From Chitinophaga polysaccharea (lineage in GTDB: Bacteria; Bacteroidota; Bacteroidia; Chitinophagales; Chitinophagaceae), in contig NZ_CABFVU010000001.1 of assembly GCF_902150045.1 (NCBI RefSeq), positions 1,488,001-1,552,000 of the forward strand: DNA of 64,000 bases, given 5' to 3'. Position numbers and translations under genes: made by a program. Shown here piece by piece: positions 25,553-34,700 of the stretch (positions are counted from its first letter, which is position 1; each line of letters opens with the position of its first letter). A model generated the notes under the pieces. The model was not told the origin of the DNA, did not search any database, and was given only the letters and a program-made list of their open reading frames with translations.

Positions 25553-25825
25553 ATGAAAAAAAACAACCTTCTATCCAAGTTCCTAACGATTCTAACTGTT
25601 GTGAGCATTACTACTGTATTGTTCCTGCATTCCAACACAAAGGGTGCTGCTTTCGCTGGGTATAATCCAACTCCTACGACAATAAGCGCGTCTGTTAATT
25701 GCGTAGATGATAATGGAAATGCATTCACAATCACAACGAGTTGTCAGAAAATGTCCTGCCCTCCGGGCGAGAATCCAAACTGTACACCCACTACATGTGC
25801 TCTCGTACAACCGGTATGCCCTTGA
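25553..25825 (+). CDS. Small exported Cys-rich peptide
   Basis: 90 residues. N-terminal signal-like region (KFLTILTVVSITTVLFLHSN), then a region with six Cys spaced as single residues in VNC, TSC, MSC, NPNC, TTC and PVC. The core is rich in Thr, Pro and Asn. It is followed by a weak terminator and then a beta-propeller lipoprotein gene. The layout is like that of NVEALA-type exported peptides that sit next to 6-bladed propeller lipoproteins in Bacteroides, though the NVEALA word itself is absent. A disulfide-linked or glycosylated secreted peptide is possible. Confidence 0.65.
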   Translation: MKKNNLLSKFLTILTVVSITTVLFLHSNTKGAAFAGYNPTPTTISASVNCVDDNGNAFTITTSCQKMSCPPGENPNCTPTTCALVQPVCP

Positions 25826-25871
25826 TCTTTCTATTTCCCAAACTCAAACAACGGAGTAAGATTTCTTATTG

Positions 25872-25900
25872 AGGCCCGCACTTAAAAGGCCTTGTTTTTG
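25872..25900 (+). terminator. Weak terminator after the peptide gene
   Basis: Five-base stem AGGCC/GGCCT followed by TTGTTTTTG. Could give partial termination, leaving more peptide mRNA than downstream mRNA. Confidence 0.4.
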
Positions 25901-26025
25901 TTTCTATATTTACTAATTAGTATAATCGTATGGCCAGTAGAAAAGCTCTGGCCATACAATTATATGAGCAATGGTAATATGAAAATGGTTATGAATAACC
26001 AGAAAAAATAATAGCCCTTTAAATT

Positions 26026-27210
26026 ATGAGATATTCCAATTACTATTCTTTAATTACTTTAATATTGTTATTGCTTAGCTGCAAAGATGGTTCTGTAGAG
26101 GTGGCTGAGATTAAAGTAAAAGGCGATTTTAGAAAGATAAAAGTGGACGCTGAAAAATCTTCTATTGTAAAATTATCCAAGTTTGCAACCCCTTCCTCTA
26201 TCGAAATTATTCCCCTTGAGTTTAATCAAAAAAACATACTGGGATCGGCAAACAAAATTCTTTTTTTTGATCATAAGATATATGTTGCAGATTTTAGTAT
26301 ATCTAAGGCGATATTCGTATATGACTCAAGCGGACATTTCCTTTCAAAATTCGGAAAGGCAGGAAGAGGGCCAGGTGAATATTTGGAGTTGTGGGACTTT
26401 GATGTTACAAGTAAAGGAGTAGAGTTACTGGCGGATGATAGGAGAATCTTAAGATTTACTCATGAAGGTTCATTTGTGAATGAGATTGCTACGAGGTTCT
26501 ATAGTTTCAAGTTTAAGATACTTTCTGATAACAAGTATGTTTTTTATACAAAATACCGCGAAAACACTTCATTTTTCAAAAAATCAGTCCATTATAATAT
26601 AATCCTAACAGATCAGAAAGGAACGCCTGAGATGTTTGCCTTTCCATATAAATCAGATGGCAGTGGGATATTATTTCCACTTGCTGCTTCTCACTTTATT
26701 AGTTCAAATAATAAAACGTATTTTATTCCCTCTGTAGGCGACACCATTTATGGAATCTCTGATAAAATGATTTCCCCAATCGTGTTTTATGATTTTGGGG
26801 AAAAGTCTCTCCCCAGGGATTATCAAAAAAACAAAATATCAACAGAGGAAGCTACATTTAAACAAATTGCATCAGCAACATTACTGGATTTTTTTTACCA
26901 AAAGGACAGCACTTATGTATGTAATTACAACTACAATAATACTATATGTCTTTATATCTACAATGCAAGTAATGGAGAATCGCTCAATATTCGTGGAATA
27001 ATAGACGACATAAATTATCTTCCCATACAGATTCCTTCGAGCATTGACGGTGACAAAATTGTTTCTGTATTTAATTCAAGTAATTTAATTGAAATGCATG
27101 ATCTTTTGAGGGAGCATGGAAAAACCGACAATGAGATTAAAGTATTTAAGAACCTGATGGACCAGCACACAAATGGAGAATTTATACTTGTAAAATACAA
27201 ACTAAACTAA
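26026..27210 (+). CDS. 6-bladed beta-propeller lipoprotein
   Basis: 394 residues. Lipoprotein signal LITLILLLLSC. Repeated blade features include AIFVYDSSGHFLSKFGKAG and the characteristic GRGPGEYLELWDFDV, as in the Bacteroidota 6-bladed propeller family (DUF5128/BF3164-type). Probably anchored to a cell-surface or periplasmic membrane leaflet. Role unknown in the family at large; here it lies between the exported peptide and a GT-C-like membrane protein, with only 2 bp to the latter. A binding or scaffold role for the peptide is inference. Confidence 0.85.
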   Translation: MRYSNYYSLITLILLLLSCKDGSVEVAEIKVKGDFRKIKVDAEKSSIVKLSKFATPSSIEIIPLEFNQKNILGSANKILFFDHKIYVADFSISKAIFVYDSSGHFLSKFGKAGRGPGEYLELWDFDVTSKGVELLADDRRILRFTHEGSFVNEIATRFYSFKFKILSDNKYVFYTKYRENTSFFKKSVHYNIILTDQKGTPEMFAFPYKSDGSGILFPLAASHFISSNNKTYFIPSVGDTIYGISDKMISPIVFYDFGEKSLPRDYQKNKISTEEATFKQIASATLLDFFYQKDSTYVCNYNYNNTICLYIYNASNGESLNIRGIIDDINYLPIQIPSSIDGDKIVSVFNSSNLIEMHDLLREHGKTDNEIKVFKNLMDQHTNGEFILVKYKLN

Positions 27211-27212
27211 TA

Positions 27213-28580
27213 ATGTTGATTATTCAGAAACATACGGGAATTTCTGCCATTCTGAAGTATAAAAATCTGCGCTACCAGCTAATTACCATTGCTTTGATAC
27301 TTATTGTGTTTTTCAATTCTCTTCATAACGGTTTCCTATATGAAAGTGATGATAATTGGCAGTTGCTAAATAATAAGCAAGTTTATAATTTAGCATTCTC
27401 AAATATCTTTAACTACTTCACAAGCTTCTATTATGGTCAATACTCTCCAATTAACACCTTTGTATATTCACTTCTCTATTATTTTTTTGGACTTGATCCC
27501 TTTTGGTTCCATTTCTTGAATGTGAGTGTACATATCTTAAATGCATTACTGGTATATAAGTTGATTAGAGTGTTAATCTCATCATCTGGATCGGGTGATG
27601 AAAACGCAGAAATTATCGCATTTATTGTCAGTCTTTTATTCGGTCTTCATCCAATGCAAACTGAAGCCGTAGTGTGGATTTCTTCATCAAAAATTATTCT
27701 ATACTCCTTCTTCTTCTTTTTATCGTTGATCTGTTATGTTAAATTCGTTAAGGATGGGAAACGACTCTATTTGAAGTATTCGCTCTTGTTATTTATCATA
27801 TCAATTGGGGCAAAGGAACAAGCAATCGTTTTGCCGTTGTGTTTATTAGTAATTGATGTATACTGTAAAAGGGCTCATAATTTTTTATATTTAATAAGGG
27901 AGAAGTATATTTTTTTTATAATAGCCTTCGCTTTTGGAGTTATATCAATATATGCTCAACGTAGTACTGGATTCAAATTAGTAGATAGCCAAAATTATTA
28001 TACATTATATCAAAGGGTAGTTTTGGCCTGTTATGCTACTATCACTTATATTATAAACTTAATTTCTCCAGTCTATTTGTGGAAAAGTAACGCCTTCCCA
28101 TTCCTACCAAGTCAGGAAATGCCAGGCTACTTAATAATTTATCCAATATTGGTATTATTGCTTATTTTTCATACTATCAAAATCTGGAATCGTAAGGATC
28201 GAAGCGAAGGAACGCTAGTATTTTGTGTTCTGTTTTTCCTTGTAAATATTATCCTACTTCTGCACTTGGTTCCAATGGCTCGATGGTCATTAATGGCGGA
28301 TAGATATGTTTATATTCCAAGCGTAGCGGTTTTTTTTCTAATAACTTCAGTTTCTATCAGAACCATAAAGAACTATTTTTACCATAAAACTACTGCAGTT
28401 ATAGTTTTGGCAACTTACATAATCGTGTGTTGCGGATCATCGTATTACCTGTCAAATATTTGGGGCAATTATTCAAAGCGGAATAGAATAACTTTTCACC
28501 ATTCAAATATTGACTCTACATTGACGAAGTTTAAATCTTCAATACTCATACATAAAATCCTCGTTATCGGCAATATTTAA
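27213..28580 (+). CDS. Multi-spanning membrane protein, GT-C-like (TMTC/PMT-type)
   Basis: 455 residues with about ten hydrophobic segments. The first luminal/periplasmic loop contains YESDDNWQLLNN, an acidic DD-x-W motif like that of GT-C glycosyltransferases, and later HPMQTEAVVWISSSK, which recalls the TMTC/O-mannosyltransferase group. Such enzymes transfer sugar from lipid-linked donors to proteins. It starts 2 bp after the propeller gene, so translational coupling is likely. The donor could come from the GtrB-like enzyme nearby. Substrate unproven; the exported Thr-rich peptide is an attractive candidate. Confidence 0.7.
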   Translation: MLIIQKHTGISAILKYKNLRYQLITIALILIVFFNSLHNGFLYESDDNWQLLNNKQVYNLAFSNIFNYFTSFYYGQYSPINTFVYSLLYYFFGLDPFWFHFLNVSVHILNALLVYKLIRVLISSSGSGDENAEIIAFIVSLLFGLHPMQTEAVVWISSSKIILYSFFFFLSLICYVKFVKDGKRLYLKYSLLLFIISIGAKEQAIVLPLCLLVIDVYCKRAHNFLYLIREKYIFFIIAFAFGVISIYAQRSTGFKLVDSQNYYTLYQRVVLACYATITYIINLISPVYLWKSNAFPFLPSQEMPGYLIIYPILVLLLIFHTIKIWNRKDRSEGTLVFCVLFFLVNIILLLHLVPMARWSLMADRYVYIPSVAVFFLITSVSIRTIKNYFYHKTTAVIVLATYIIVCCGSSYYLSNIWGNYSKRNRITFHHSNIDSTLTKFKSSILIHKILVIGNI

Positions 28581-28592
28581 TATTATATTTTT

Positions 28593-29225
28593 GTGAAGTA
28601 CATAATTGTGACCATATCTATCCTTTTCTTCTTTGGGGCGTTAGTCTATCAAAGATATTTGATGAATGGAAGATTCCAGGCAGACTTGCAATTAAAGATT
28701 TCTCAAGCAAATGAATTTTGCGCTCAAAGGCAGCGGATGTATTATTTGCAGGGAAGCTATGTAAAATTGCCTGACTTTAATACCCTGGTCAAGGATGTGG
28801 ATGGAAAGGAGATACCCTTAATGGATGTACTGGTCAGCAGCTCAGGTGTTTTAGTTTATAGATTCACATATAGAATGTGCCAGGAGTGTATATCATCAGA
28901 AGTGGATCGGCTAAAGAAATTGTATAGAAAGCTTGGACATGGCAGCATTATTATCTTAGCAAGTTATAACGGTATAAATGACTTAAAGGTCGTAATGAAG
29001 GATTTTAATACAGATATACCGGCCTATAATTTACCGTTTGGAACGATTGGCGAAGGTATAGACGGATTAGACATGCCCTACCTGTTCTATGTCCGTAGTA
29101 AACAGGTAAAAGGAAGCTTCCTATTCTTTCCTGAAAAAGCTCAAGAAGAATGGTCACTTCAATACTACAAGGACGTAATTAATTATGGAAGAACGAATAA
29201 AAGTCAAGCGCCAAAAAATCCATAG
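28593..29225 (+). CDS. Thioredoxin-fold-like membrane-anchored protein
   Basis: 210 residues from a GTG start. One N-terminal membrane anchor (IIVTISILFFFGALVY), then a thioredoxin-like fold with a Cys-x-x-Cys pair in RFTYRMCQECISSEV and a following KLGHGSIIILASYN beta-alpha segment. In Bacteroidota such TlpA-like proteins accompany exported peptides and handle disulfides or bind the peptide. It is the last gene of the cassette at 25.5-29.2 kb, 12 bp after the GT-C gene. Redox activity is inferred from the CxxC. Confidence 0.6.
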   Translation: MKYIIVTISILFFFGALVYQRYLMNGRFQADLQLKISQANEFCAQRQRMYYLQGSYVKLPDFNTLVKDVDGKEIPLMDVLVSSSGVLVYRFTYRMCQECISSEVDRLKKLYRKLGHGSIIILASYNGINDLKVVMKDFNTDIPAYNLPFGTIGEGIDGLDMPYLFYVRSKQVKGSFLFFPEKAQEEWSLQYYKDVINYGRTNKSQAPKNP

Positions 29226-29266
29226 ATCACGAATATATAGGTTTCAATCTCTACTATTCTTATATA

Positions 29267-31630
29267 TCATTCTCTTGTCAAGCTTCTGATAGGATTCATC
29301 AAAGCCGCCTTAATTGATTGAAAACTTACAGTAAGCAGTGCAAAGAGTGTTACCAATATTCCAACAAGCGCAAATATCCACCATTTAATTTCAATGCTAT
29401 AAGCAAAATTCCGCAGCCATTGATTCATTCCGTACCATGCCAACGGTGATGCAATGATAACCGCGATAATTATCAGCCAGATAAAATCCATAATCAGCAA
29501 CTCAACAATACTAATAATGCTCGCCCCCATTACTTTCCGAATTCCGATTTCCTTTGCTTTTACCTCTGCCGTGTATGTTGCCAACCCAAATAAACCTAAG
29601 CAAGATATCAATATGGCAATAATTGCAAATAAACTGAATAACCTTCCTGAACGTTGCTCGGATTTATACAGGTTATCGTACGTTTCATCAAGAAAAGTAT
29701 ATGAAAATGGGAAAGTGGAGCCATATTTTATCCATAGATTCTCAGCAGAAGCGATGGCAAATGGTGCATCCTTTCCAGTGGTTTTTATAAAAATCTCCCG
29801 ACTTACTGGTCTATACGAAAAAACCATTGGTTCAATTCTTTGCTTTAAGGAAGCAAAGTGAAAATCTTTGACTACACCAATTATTGTACCCTCAGTATTA
29901 AAGAGAGTAAATCTCTTGCCAATGGGATTCGTAATACCGGCATTTTTAACCGCTGTTTCATTGAGTATAAAGTGCATTGAATCAGAGGTTATGTTCGTAA
30001 AACCCTTGCCCTTTACAATTGAAAGTTTAAAAATTTTCAAAAAATCGGCATCAATAATTAACGTCTTAATATCAAAACCATCATTTAGATTTTTCCCTTC
30101 CCAGTCCGTGTCTGGCGTCGAAGATTTTAATTCCACAATCTCATCACTGGCAAAGCTTACGCCTTGTATACCTCGTTGCCTTGCAAGTTCTTCTTTAAAT
30201 GATTGAGCACTCGGTAATAGATCCATCATCTTGAACATCAATACGTGTTCTTTATCATATCCAAGCTCTTTCCTGTGAATGTAATTTAATTGAAGATGAA
30301 TAATCAGGGTAGTCGTTATTAATGCAACCGAAACCGCAAACTGAATAGTAACCAGTATTCTTCGATATTGCGCTGTACTAATGCCGATCGATAGCTTTCC
30401 TTTAAGCACTTTCAAGGGTTCAAATGAGGATAACAGCATGGCTGGATAGACGCTTGATACTATAAACGAAATGAGGCCAGTTGTTCCAATTAGCCCCCAA
30501 ACACTAGGCTCACTTACTTTGAACGTAAGGTTTTTTCCGGATATATTATTATACAAGGGCATTAGAATTGGTGTAAGAATAAGTGCAGCTATCAGGGAAA
30601 AGGAAAAAATCAGAGCAGTCTCAATTGCGAACTGAATAAATAACTGGGATCGATCCGCTCCAACCATTTTTCGAACACTTATCTCTTTTGCTCTAAGCAT
30701 AGCCCGTGCCGTAGATAGGTTAACATAGTTTATGCATGCAATAAGGAGAATTGCAATTCCAATAATAAAGAAAAGTCTTACAGTTTGCATTTGTCCTTCA
30801 CTTCCATCTGTATTGAAGAGATGAATATCAATTAGCCTTTGAAGACGGTAAACAGGCTCAGGGCCATCATTTTGGCTTTTTTTAATGGGATTCACCAATA
30901 GTTTCCTCTCAACAGTCTTAACGATTCCTGCTGGTTGTAATTGCAAAAATGTCGTATAATAGGAATTTTGCCAATCTTCTTCAATGGGTACAGCACTCCC
31001 ACTTCTTACGGAAAGTTTAGCACTGAGACTCATTGGAAAAAACATATCATAGTTAATACTTGAGTTTTCAGGAAAGTCTTCCAGAACACCTGAAACCACG
31101 AAATTCTCATTTTTCTCCGTCTGCAAAATATTTCCTATTGGTTCGGCATCACCAAAATAACGTTTTGCAGTCTTGGCTGTAATCACAACACTAAAATCAC
31201 CTTGAAATGGTACATCGGGATTTCCCCTTAACATTTTGAAGCTGAACATCGTAAAAAAAGATGGATCAACATAGCATTTCTTTTTTTCAGTGTATTTGTT
31301 ATTCTTGTATTGAAATAGAGAAAAGTCCCAATTGTTTTTTACACGCACGGCTTCCTTAACATCTGGAATTTCTCTCTTGGCAAAAGTTGCTAGTGGGGCA
31401 AATGTAGCGGAAGACATTACTTTACTATTCCCTGAACCTGTATTTGATGTTACCATGTAAATATCTCTGCTCTTCTCATGGAACCTGTCATAACTTATCT
31501 CATTCTGTACCCAAAGCAGGATCAATATTCCAACCGTTAGGCCTATCGTAAGTCCCAAAATATTAATACTTGTATAGAACTTACTTTTTATAAGTCGTCT
31601 TATTGCAATCTTAATATAATTTCTCAGCAT
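29267..31630 (-). CDS. ABC transporter permease, FtsX/MacB-type
   Basis: 787 residues. N-terminal helix with NYIKIAIRRLIKSKFYTSIN and a MacB-type periplasmic domain with CYVDPSFFTMFSFKMLRG and GDAEPIGNILQTE; then FtsX-type membrane segments, including the signature-like KAKEIGIRKVMGASIISIV near residue 690. These long permeases, two periplasmic domains in one chain, are typical of Bacteroidota and work with a separate ATPase that is not next to this gene. The role could be export of lipoproteins, peptides or toxins. It converges with the peptide cassette with about 40 bp between them. Confidence 0.9.
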   Translation of the reverse strand: MLRNYIKIAIRRLIKSKFYTSINILGLTIGLTVGILILLWVQNEISYDRFHEKSRDIYMVTSNTGSGNSKVMSSATFAPLATFAKREIPDVKEAVRVKNNWDFSLFQYKNNKYTEKKKCYVDPSFFTMFSFKMLRGNPDVPFQGDFSVVITAKTAKRYFGDAEPIGNILQTEKNENFVVSGVLEDFPENSSINYDMFFPMSLSAKLSVRSGSAVPIEEDWQNSYYTTFLQLQPAGIVKTVERKLLVNPIKKSQNDGPEPVYRLQRLIDIHLFNTDGSEGQMQTVRLFFIIGIAILLIACINYVNLSTARAMLRAKEISVRKMVGADRSQLFIQFAIETALIFSFSLIAALILTPILMPLYNNISGKNLTFKVSEPSVWGLIGTTGLISFIVSSVYPAMLLSSFEPLKVLKGKLSIGISTAQYRRILVTIQFAVSVALITTTLIIHLQLNYIHRKELGYDKEHVLMFKMMDLLPSAQSFKEELARQRGIQGVSFASDEIVELKSSTPDTDWEGKNLNDGFDIKTLIIDADFLKIFKLSIVKGKGFTNITSDSMHFILNETAVKNAGITNPIGKRFTLFNTEGTIIGVVKDFHFASLKQRIEPMVFSYRPVSREIFIKTTGKDAPFAIASAENLWIKYGSTFPFSYTFLDETYDNLYKSEQRSGRLFSLFAIIAILISCLGLFGLATYTAEVKAKEIGIRKVMGASIISIVELLIMDFIWLIIIAVIIASPLAWYGMNQWLRNFAYSIEIKWWIFALVGILVTLFALLTVSFQSIKAALMNPIRSLTRE

Positions 31631-31920
31631 GGAAAATGGACTTTGAATATAGCCCTAGATAAATGTACAATAATGCCACCAAACCGCACAAACGCAAATA
31701 ACATAATTTTATGAATTATCAATTATTTTATATGTTCGAATATGAACAATTGCTGTCTGATTTTGAGCATACCAACTTGAAGGTAATCCCTAAGGATTAG
31801 AATATCGGCATTCATTAAACAACAAGATCATCAGACTTTTGCCAGTGGTTTAATACCTGTAGCTTTAAGCGCGAGATGAAAGCCTTTAAATGTCATTGTA
31901 TTCTTTAATTCAATGTAGTC

Positions 31921-32948
31921 CTAGCCGTCGTCTCTTTTCATTCTTCTATACCCTTCGGCTGTCAGCTCATAAGGCAATGAATTAAAAGACTGTTCTGGCC
32001 TCAAAAGCAAATCTAATATGCTAACAACTTCCTTTATGATAGGAACAAAAGGAGAACGCTCCATCAAGGCATCTACCTTTATATCTAATAACAGTCTTTG
32101 TGTGGCGGTAAAAGATTTCTGCCCCGCCACACCTCGTTTTATAGCCTGTTTATAATTCTCCTGCTCTTTTACATTGATTTCCAACTTCTGTTTCAGGTCA
32201 AGTATTTGCACTATCTTGGACAAAGAAAAGCCTACTTCACTACCTTTAATCCTCACCTTCTTATTATCAATAAAAGCAATACCGCGACCTTTAAGAACGA
32301 TATACCCCAGTTCTTTCATCCGTTCTGTGAACTATCAAAATGATTAACTTCTGTCAATGCTTGCCTAATGTTTTTTTGTAATTGGGCTTTTCGTGAATCA
32401 TGTCGGGGTAATAATCGCTCATTGGGAGATAAAAAAGCCTTGGGGCTTAACACTTCTTGCAGATGATATTGCTTTTCCAACCTCCGGCAAAGTGCCGCCA
32501 TCCGCTTATAACTATTGCTATCACTGGCCGCTTTCTTGTCAAGTCCTACGCGGTTGGCTACGATGTGAATATGCTGCTCACTGATATCCTTATGTAACAC
32601 ACAGATATATTGGTTATTGGCTACCCCAAACTCTTTTGCACATTCATGCCCTATCTCCTCCAATTGATTGCGGTTGAGAGATTCTCCCGGAGCCAGCCGC
32701 AACGAAAAATGGAACACCGGTTTCTCTACCCGCTTACTTAATTTAGCCACATCTCGGAATTGTTGGGCTAACTCCTTCGGATTTCCAAAACACCGGTTGT
32801 ACGATAGAATTTCTGCCCGGCCACTATGTTGCAAGCCATCAATTCGTGAAAGCTCCTCCTTTTGTTTTTCGGAAAGTTCTTCTTTATCATTCAGGCAATA
32901 CTGAATACAGCCAAGGAAAGAACTTCCAGTACCTACATAACCTATCAT
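31921..32948 (-). pseudogene. Relaxase (MobA-type), split by a frameshift
   Basis: Two minus-strand frames together form a relaxase. The N-terminal part (32316-32948) starts MIGYVGTGSSFLGCIQY and has the metal-binding HUH motif in HKDISEQHIHIVANRVG. The C-terminal part (31921-32319) begins MKELGYIVLKGRGIAFID and continues SEVGFSLSKIV. The frames join near 32330-32345, where a single-base deletion is the simplest explanation: NHFDS should continue FTERMKELG. The N-terminal catalytic domain is intact, so nicking activity may persist. The relaxase starts within the last 4 bp of mobC, as in related mobilization modules. Confidence 0.8.
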
Positions 32949-33325
32949 CGGAAATACTTTTTAATCTGTTCCGCTAGCTTTTTCAAGTCGCCTGATTGCA
33001 TTTTCAGCTGTATTAGCTCCGTTAGGGATAATTGTTCTATGCCGTTCCGTACTTTAGCAATCTGATTGAGGTTGGCAGCAAGGTGGTTCAGTGTTCCGGT
33101 TAACTCCAATACCTCTTTTGGGAACACCTTTTCCCGTCTGTCAATTTTTCCGGCAACGCCCATTTTCCGAAGGTATTCTGATACAGTAAGATTTGAATTT
33201 CTAGCCTTATCTTCAATAATGGATCGTTCCCACTGATTACATTTGATAGCCAGGAATTGATCTCTTTTCGTTCCTTTGCGGGGCCGGCCTACCTTCTTTT
33301 TGATTGGTTCATTCTCCTGCATCAT
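32945..33325 (-). CDS. Mobilization protein MobC-like
   Basis: From the ATG at 33325 about 126 residues; the frame extends to 33424 but the usual start is MMQENEP. Features: a basic linker KKKVGRPRKGTKRDQ, a ribbon-helix-helix-like RNSNLTVSEYLRKMGVAGK, and LNHLAANLNQIAKVRNG, as in relaxosome MobC proteins. It binds oriT DNA and helps the relaxase nick it. It overlaps the relaxase gene by 4 bp (ATGA), a translational-coupling arrangement. Confidence 0.8.
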   Translation of the reverse strand: MMQENEPIKKKVGRPRKGTKRDQFLAIKCNQWERSIIEDKARNSNLTVSEYLRKMGVAGKIDRREKVFPKEVLELTGTLNHLAANLNQIAKVRNGIEQLSLTELIQLKMQSGDLKKLAEQIKKYFR

Positions 33326-33448
33326 AGTCAACTTCACTTTTAGATTTTTGAATGCGATAGCATGAAAAAAGCTACACACCGAATGCGGTAGCATGAGGTG
33401 AGCCAGTAGTTTTGGTTTTACCAAAACATAGCTGGCTACCTAAGCGAC

Positions 33449-34375
33449 TTAAAGCCCTTTGCCTCTCCGCTGGCTTTCTTTTGGGTTGTTGCGCTGACTA
33501 ATTAACCAGTCGTTTAAATCCTTATGCCCTTGATAAAAATCACTGCGATCTATGTATCGGTTTCCACCCCATTTCAGGGCTATTTTGGTATGGCTGATCC
33601 CGGCAGTATCACGATCCAAAAACAGTTGGACTTGCTGGTGTTGTTCCATGCGAGGGCGGCTCTTTTCAAAGAAAAAAAGTGAATTGAGGATAAGACAATT
33701 TGACTGTGAGGTGGTCCGATCAAGAGCAGTAGATTGAAAAGATAGAAAACTGAAAAAGCCTTCAAATACGGAAACCTGTTCAGTACCATTATTGATAAAG
33801 GTTACATCTTTAGGAGAGCTACTCCCTTTAAAATACTCGCTCCGCAGCTCGTAGCCCCCGGCCTCATTCCGAAAACCGATAGCGGTATTTTTCTTTCCAT
33901 ATAAAAGAAAATCCACCTCCTCACAGAAACGGCGGGCAATTTCTACTGGAATACGCCGCTTGTGAATATAACCCAACAGCGCCGCATCATTCAAGGGGGG
34001 GGTGGCAACAACCACTATTTTATCTTCATCTGGTTCTTTTTTTTCACCAGCAAAGGACGCCGGGGCCGGCGGGTGAAAAGAAAAAGTTGGGGATGGCTGG
34101 TATTGAGCCAAGCGCTGCAAAAAGTCGGAAATTGGACAGTTAAAATAGAGCAGCCCGAAGTCTATGAGATTACCTCCCTTCCCAATGCCGTGATCATACC
34201 ACATGTTCAGCCGACGGCTAACCTTAAAGGAGGGGGTTCGTTCTTGCCGTAACGGGGATAAATACCAATAATCTTGGTTTCTGATCTTTTGGGGATGATG
34301 GCCGAGGGAAGCCAGGTAATCAACCAAATCAAGCGGCCTGGCATCTTTACATGATAACTTTAACATACAGCACAA
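33449..34375 (-). CDS. Primase-like protein (CHC2-type fold plus Toprim)
   Basis: 308 residues; an alternative start is the ATG at 34366. N-terminal part: QDYWYLSPLRQERTPSFKVS and MWYDHGIGKGGNLIDFG, which match the DnaG-like zinc-binding module but without the usual cysteines. C-terminal Toprim: SVFEGFFSFLSF with the glutamate, and VQLFLDRDTAG with the acidic pair, then GHKDLNDWL. It would prime replication of transferred single strands. It is the outermost gene at the right end of the mobilizable element. Confidence 0.82.
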   Translation of the reverse strand: MCCMLKLSCKDARPLDLVDYLASLGHHPQKIRNQDYWYLSPLRQERTPSFKVSRRLNMWYDHGIGKGGNLIDFGLLYFNCPISDFLQRLAQYQPSPTFSFHPPAPASFAGEKKEPDEDKIVVVATPPLNDAALLGYIHKRRIPVEIARRFCEEVDFLLYGKKNTAIGFRNEAGGYELRSEYFKGSSSPKDVTFINNGTEQVSVFEGFFSFLSFQSTALDRTTSQSNCLILNSLFFFEKSRPRMEQHQQVQLFLDRDTAGISHTKIALKWGGNRYIDRSDFYQGHKDLNDWLISQRNNPKESQRRGKGL

Positions 34376-34700
34376 TTTTCAGGTTCACAATGATCATATA
34401 CAGAAAAGCCCCGCAGGCAGGCTGTTTATTAAACAACCATGCTTGCGAGCCTTTTTAAATCTTCCATAAAAAAGTTCGAAAAACGTACCGAAGGGGTCAC
34501 TGAAAAATGAATTGCTCTATCAGATACAAGTCTGGTAGGCCTTTTTTGTTTTTACCCTCTCCCATTTTATATGTTTTTCCAACTCTCTGGTGGAAAATCT
34601 GGTGGACTTACCCAAAATCTCTGGTGGACTTTTTACCACCTCTAACATTCTCACTTTTAATCTCTTACACATTTACCCTTTACTCCCAAAATTGAAAAAC
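34376..34700. other. Right end of the element and attachment repeat
   Basis: About 325 bases. 34493-34500 GGGGTCAC repeats the tRNA-Lys 3' end; left of it the sequence could encode an alternative C-terminus for the recombinase after excision. To the right (34501-34700) I see no gene; that DNA would be next to tRNA-Lys if the element left. Confidence 0.5.

Larger units (their letters stand above)
16433..34500. mobile_element. Integrated mobilizable element at tRNA-Lys (about 18 kb)
   Basis: Left end: the tRNA 3' end and a large serine recombinase reading toward it. Right end: relaxase, MobC and primase, then an 8-bp copy of the tRNA end, GGGGTCAC (16433-16440 and 34493-34500). Joining the two ends would restore tRNA sequence on one product and give an uninterrupted C-terminus for the recombinase on the circle (see findings). 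The cargo is a KAP NTPase/HEPN pair, a glycosyltransferase, an exported-peptide cassette and an ABC permease. The boundaries are inferred from this short repeat plus gene order. Confidence 0.6.

Noticed and set aside
25553..25825. NVEALA family assignment for the exported peptide
   Set aside because: Gene order is similar but the NVEALA word is not present, so only a general description is given.
33962..34252. Plus-strand frame opposite the primase
   Set aside because: Antisense to a protein with recognisable Toprim features; low-complexity.
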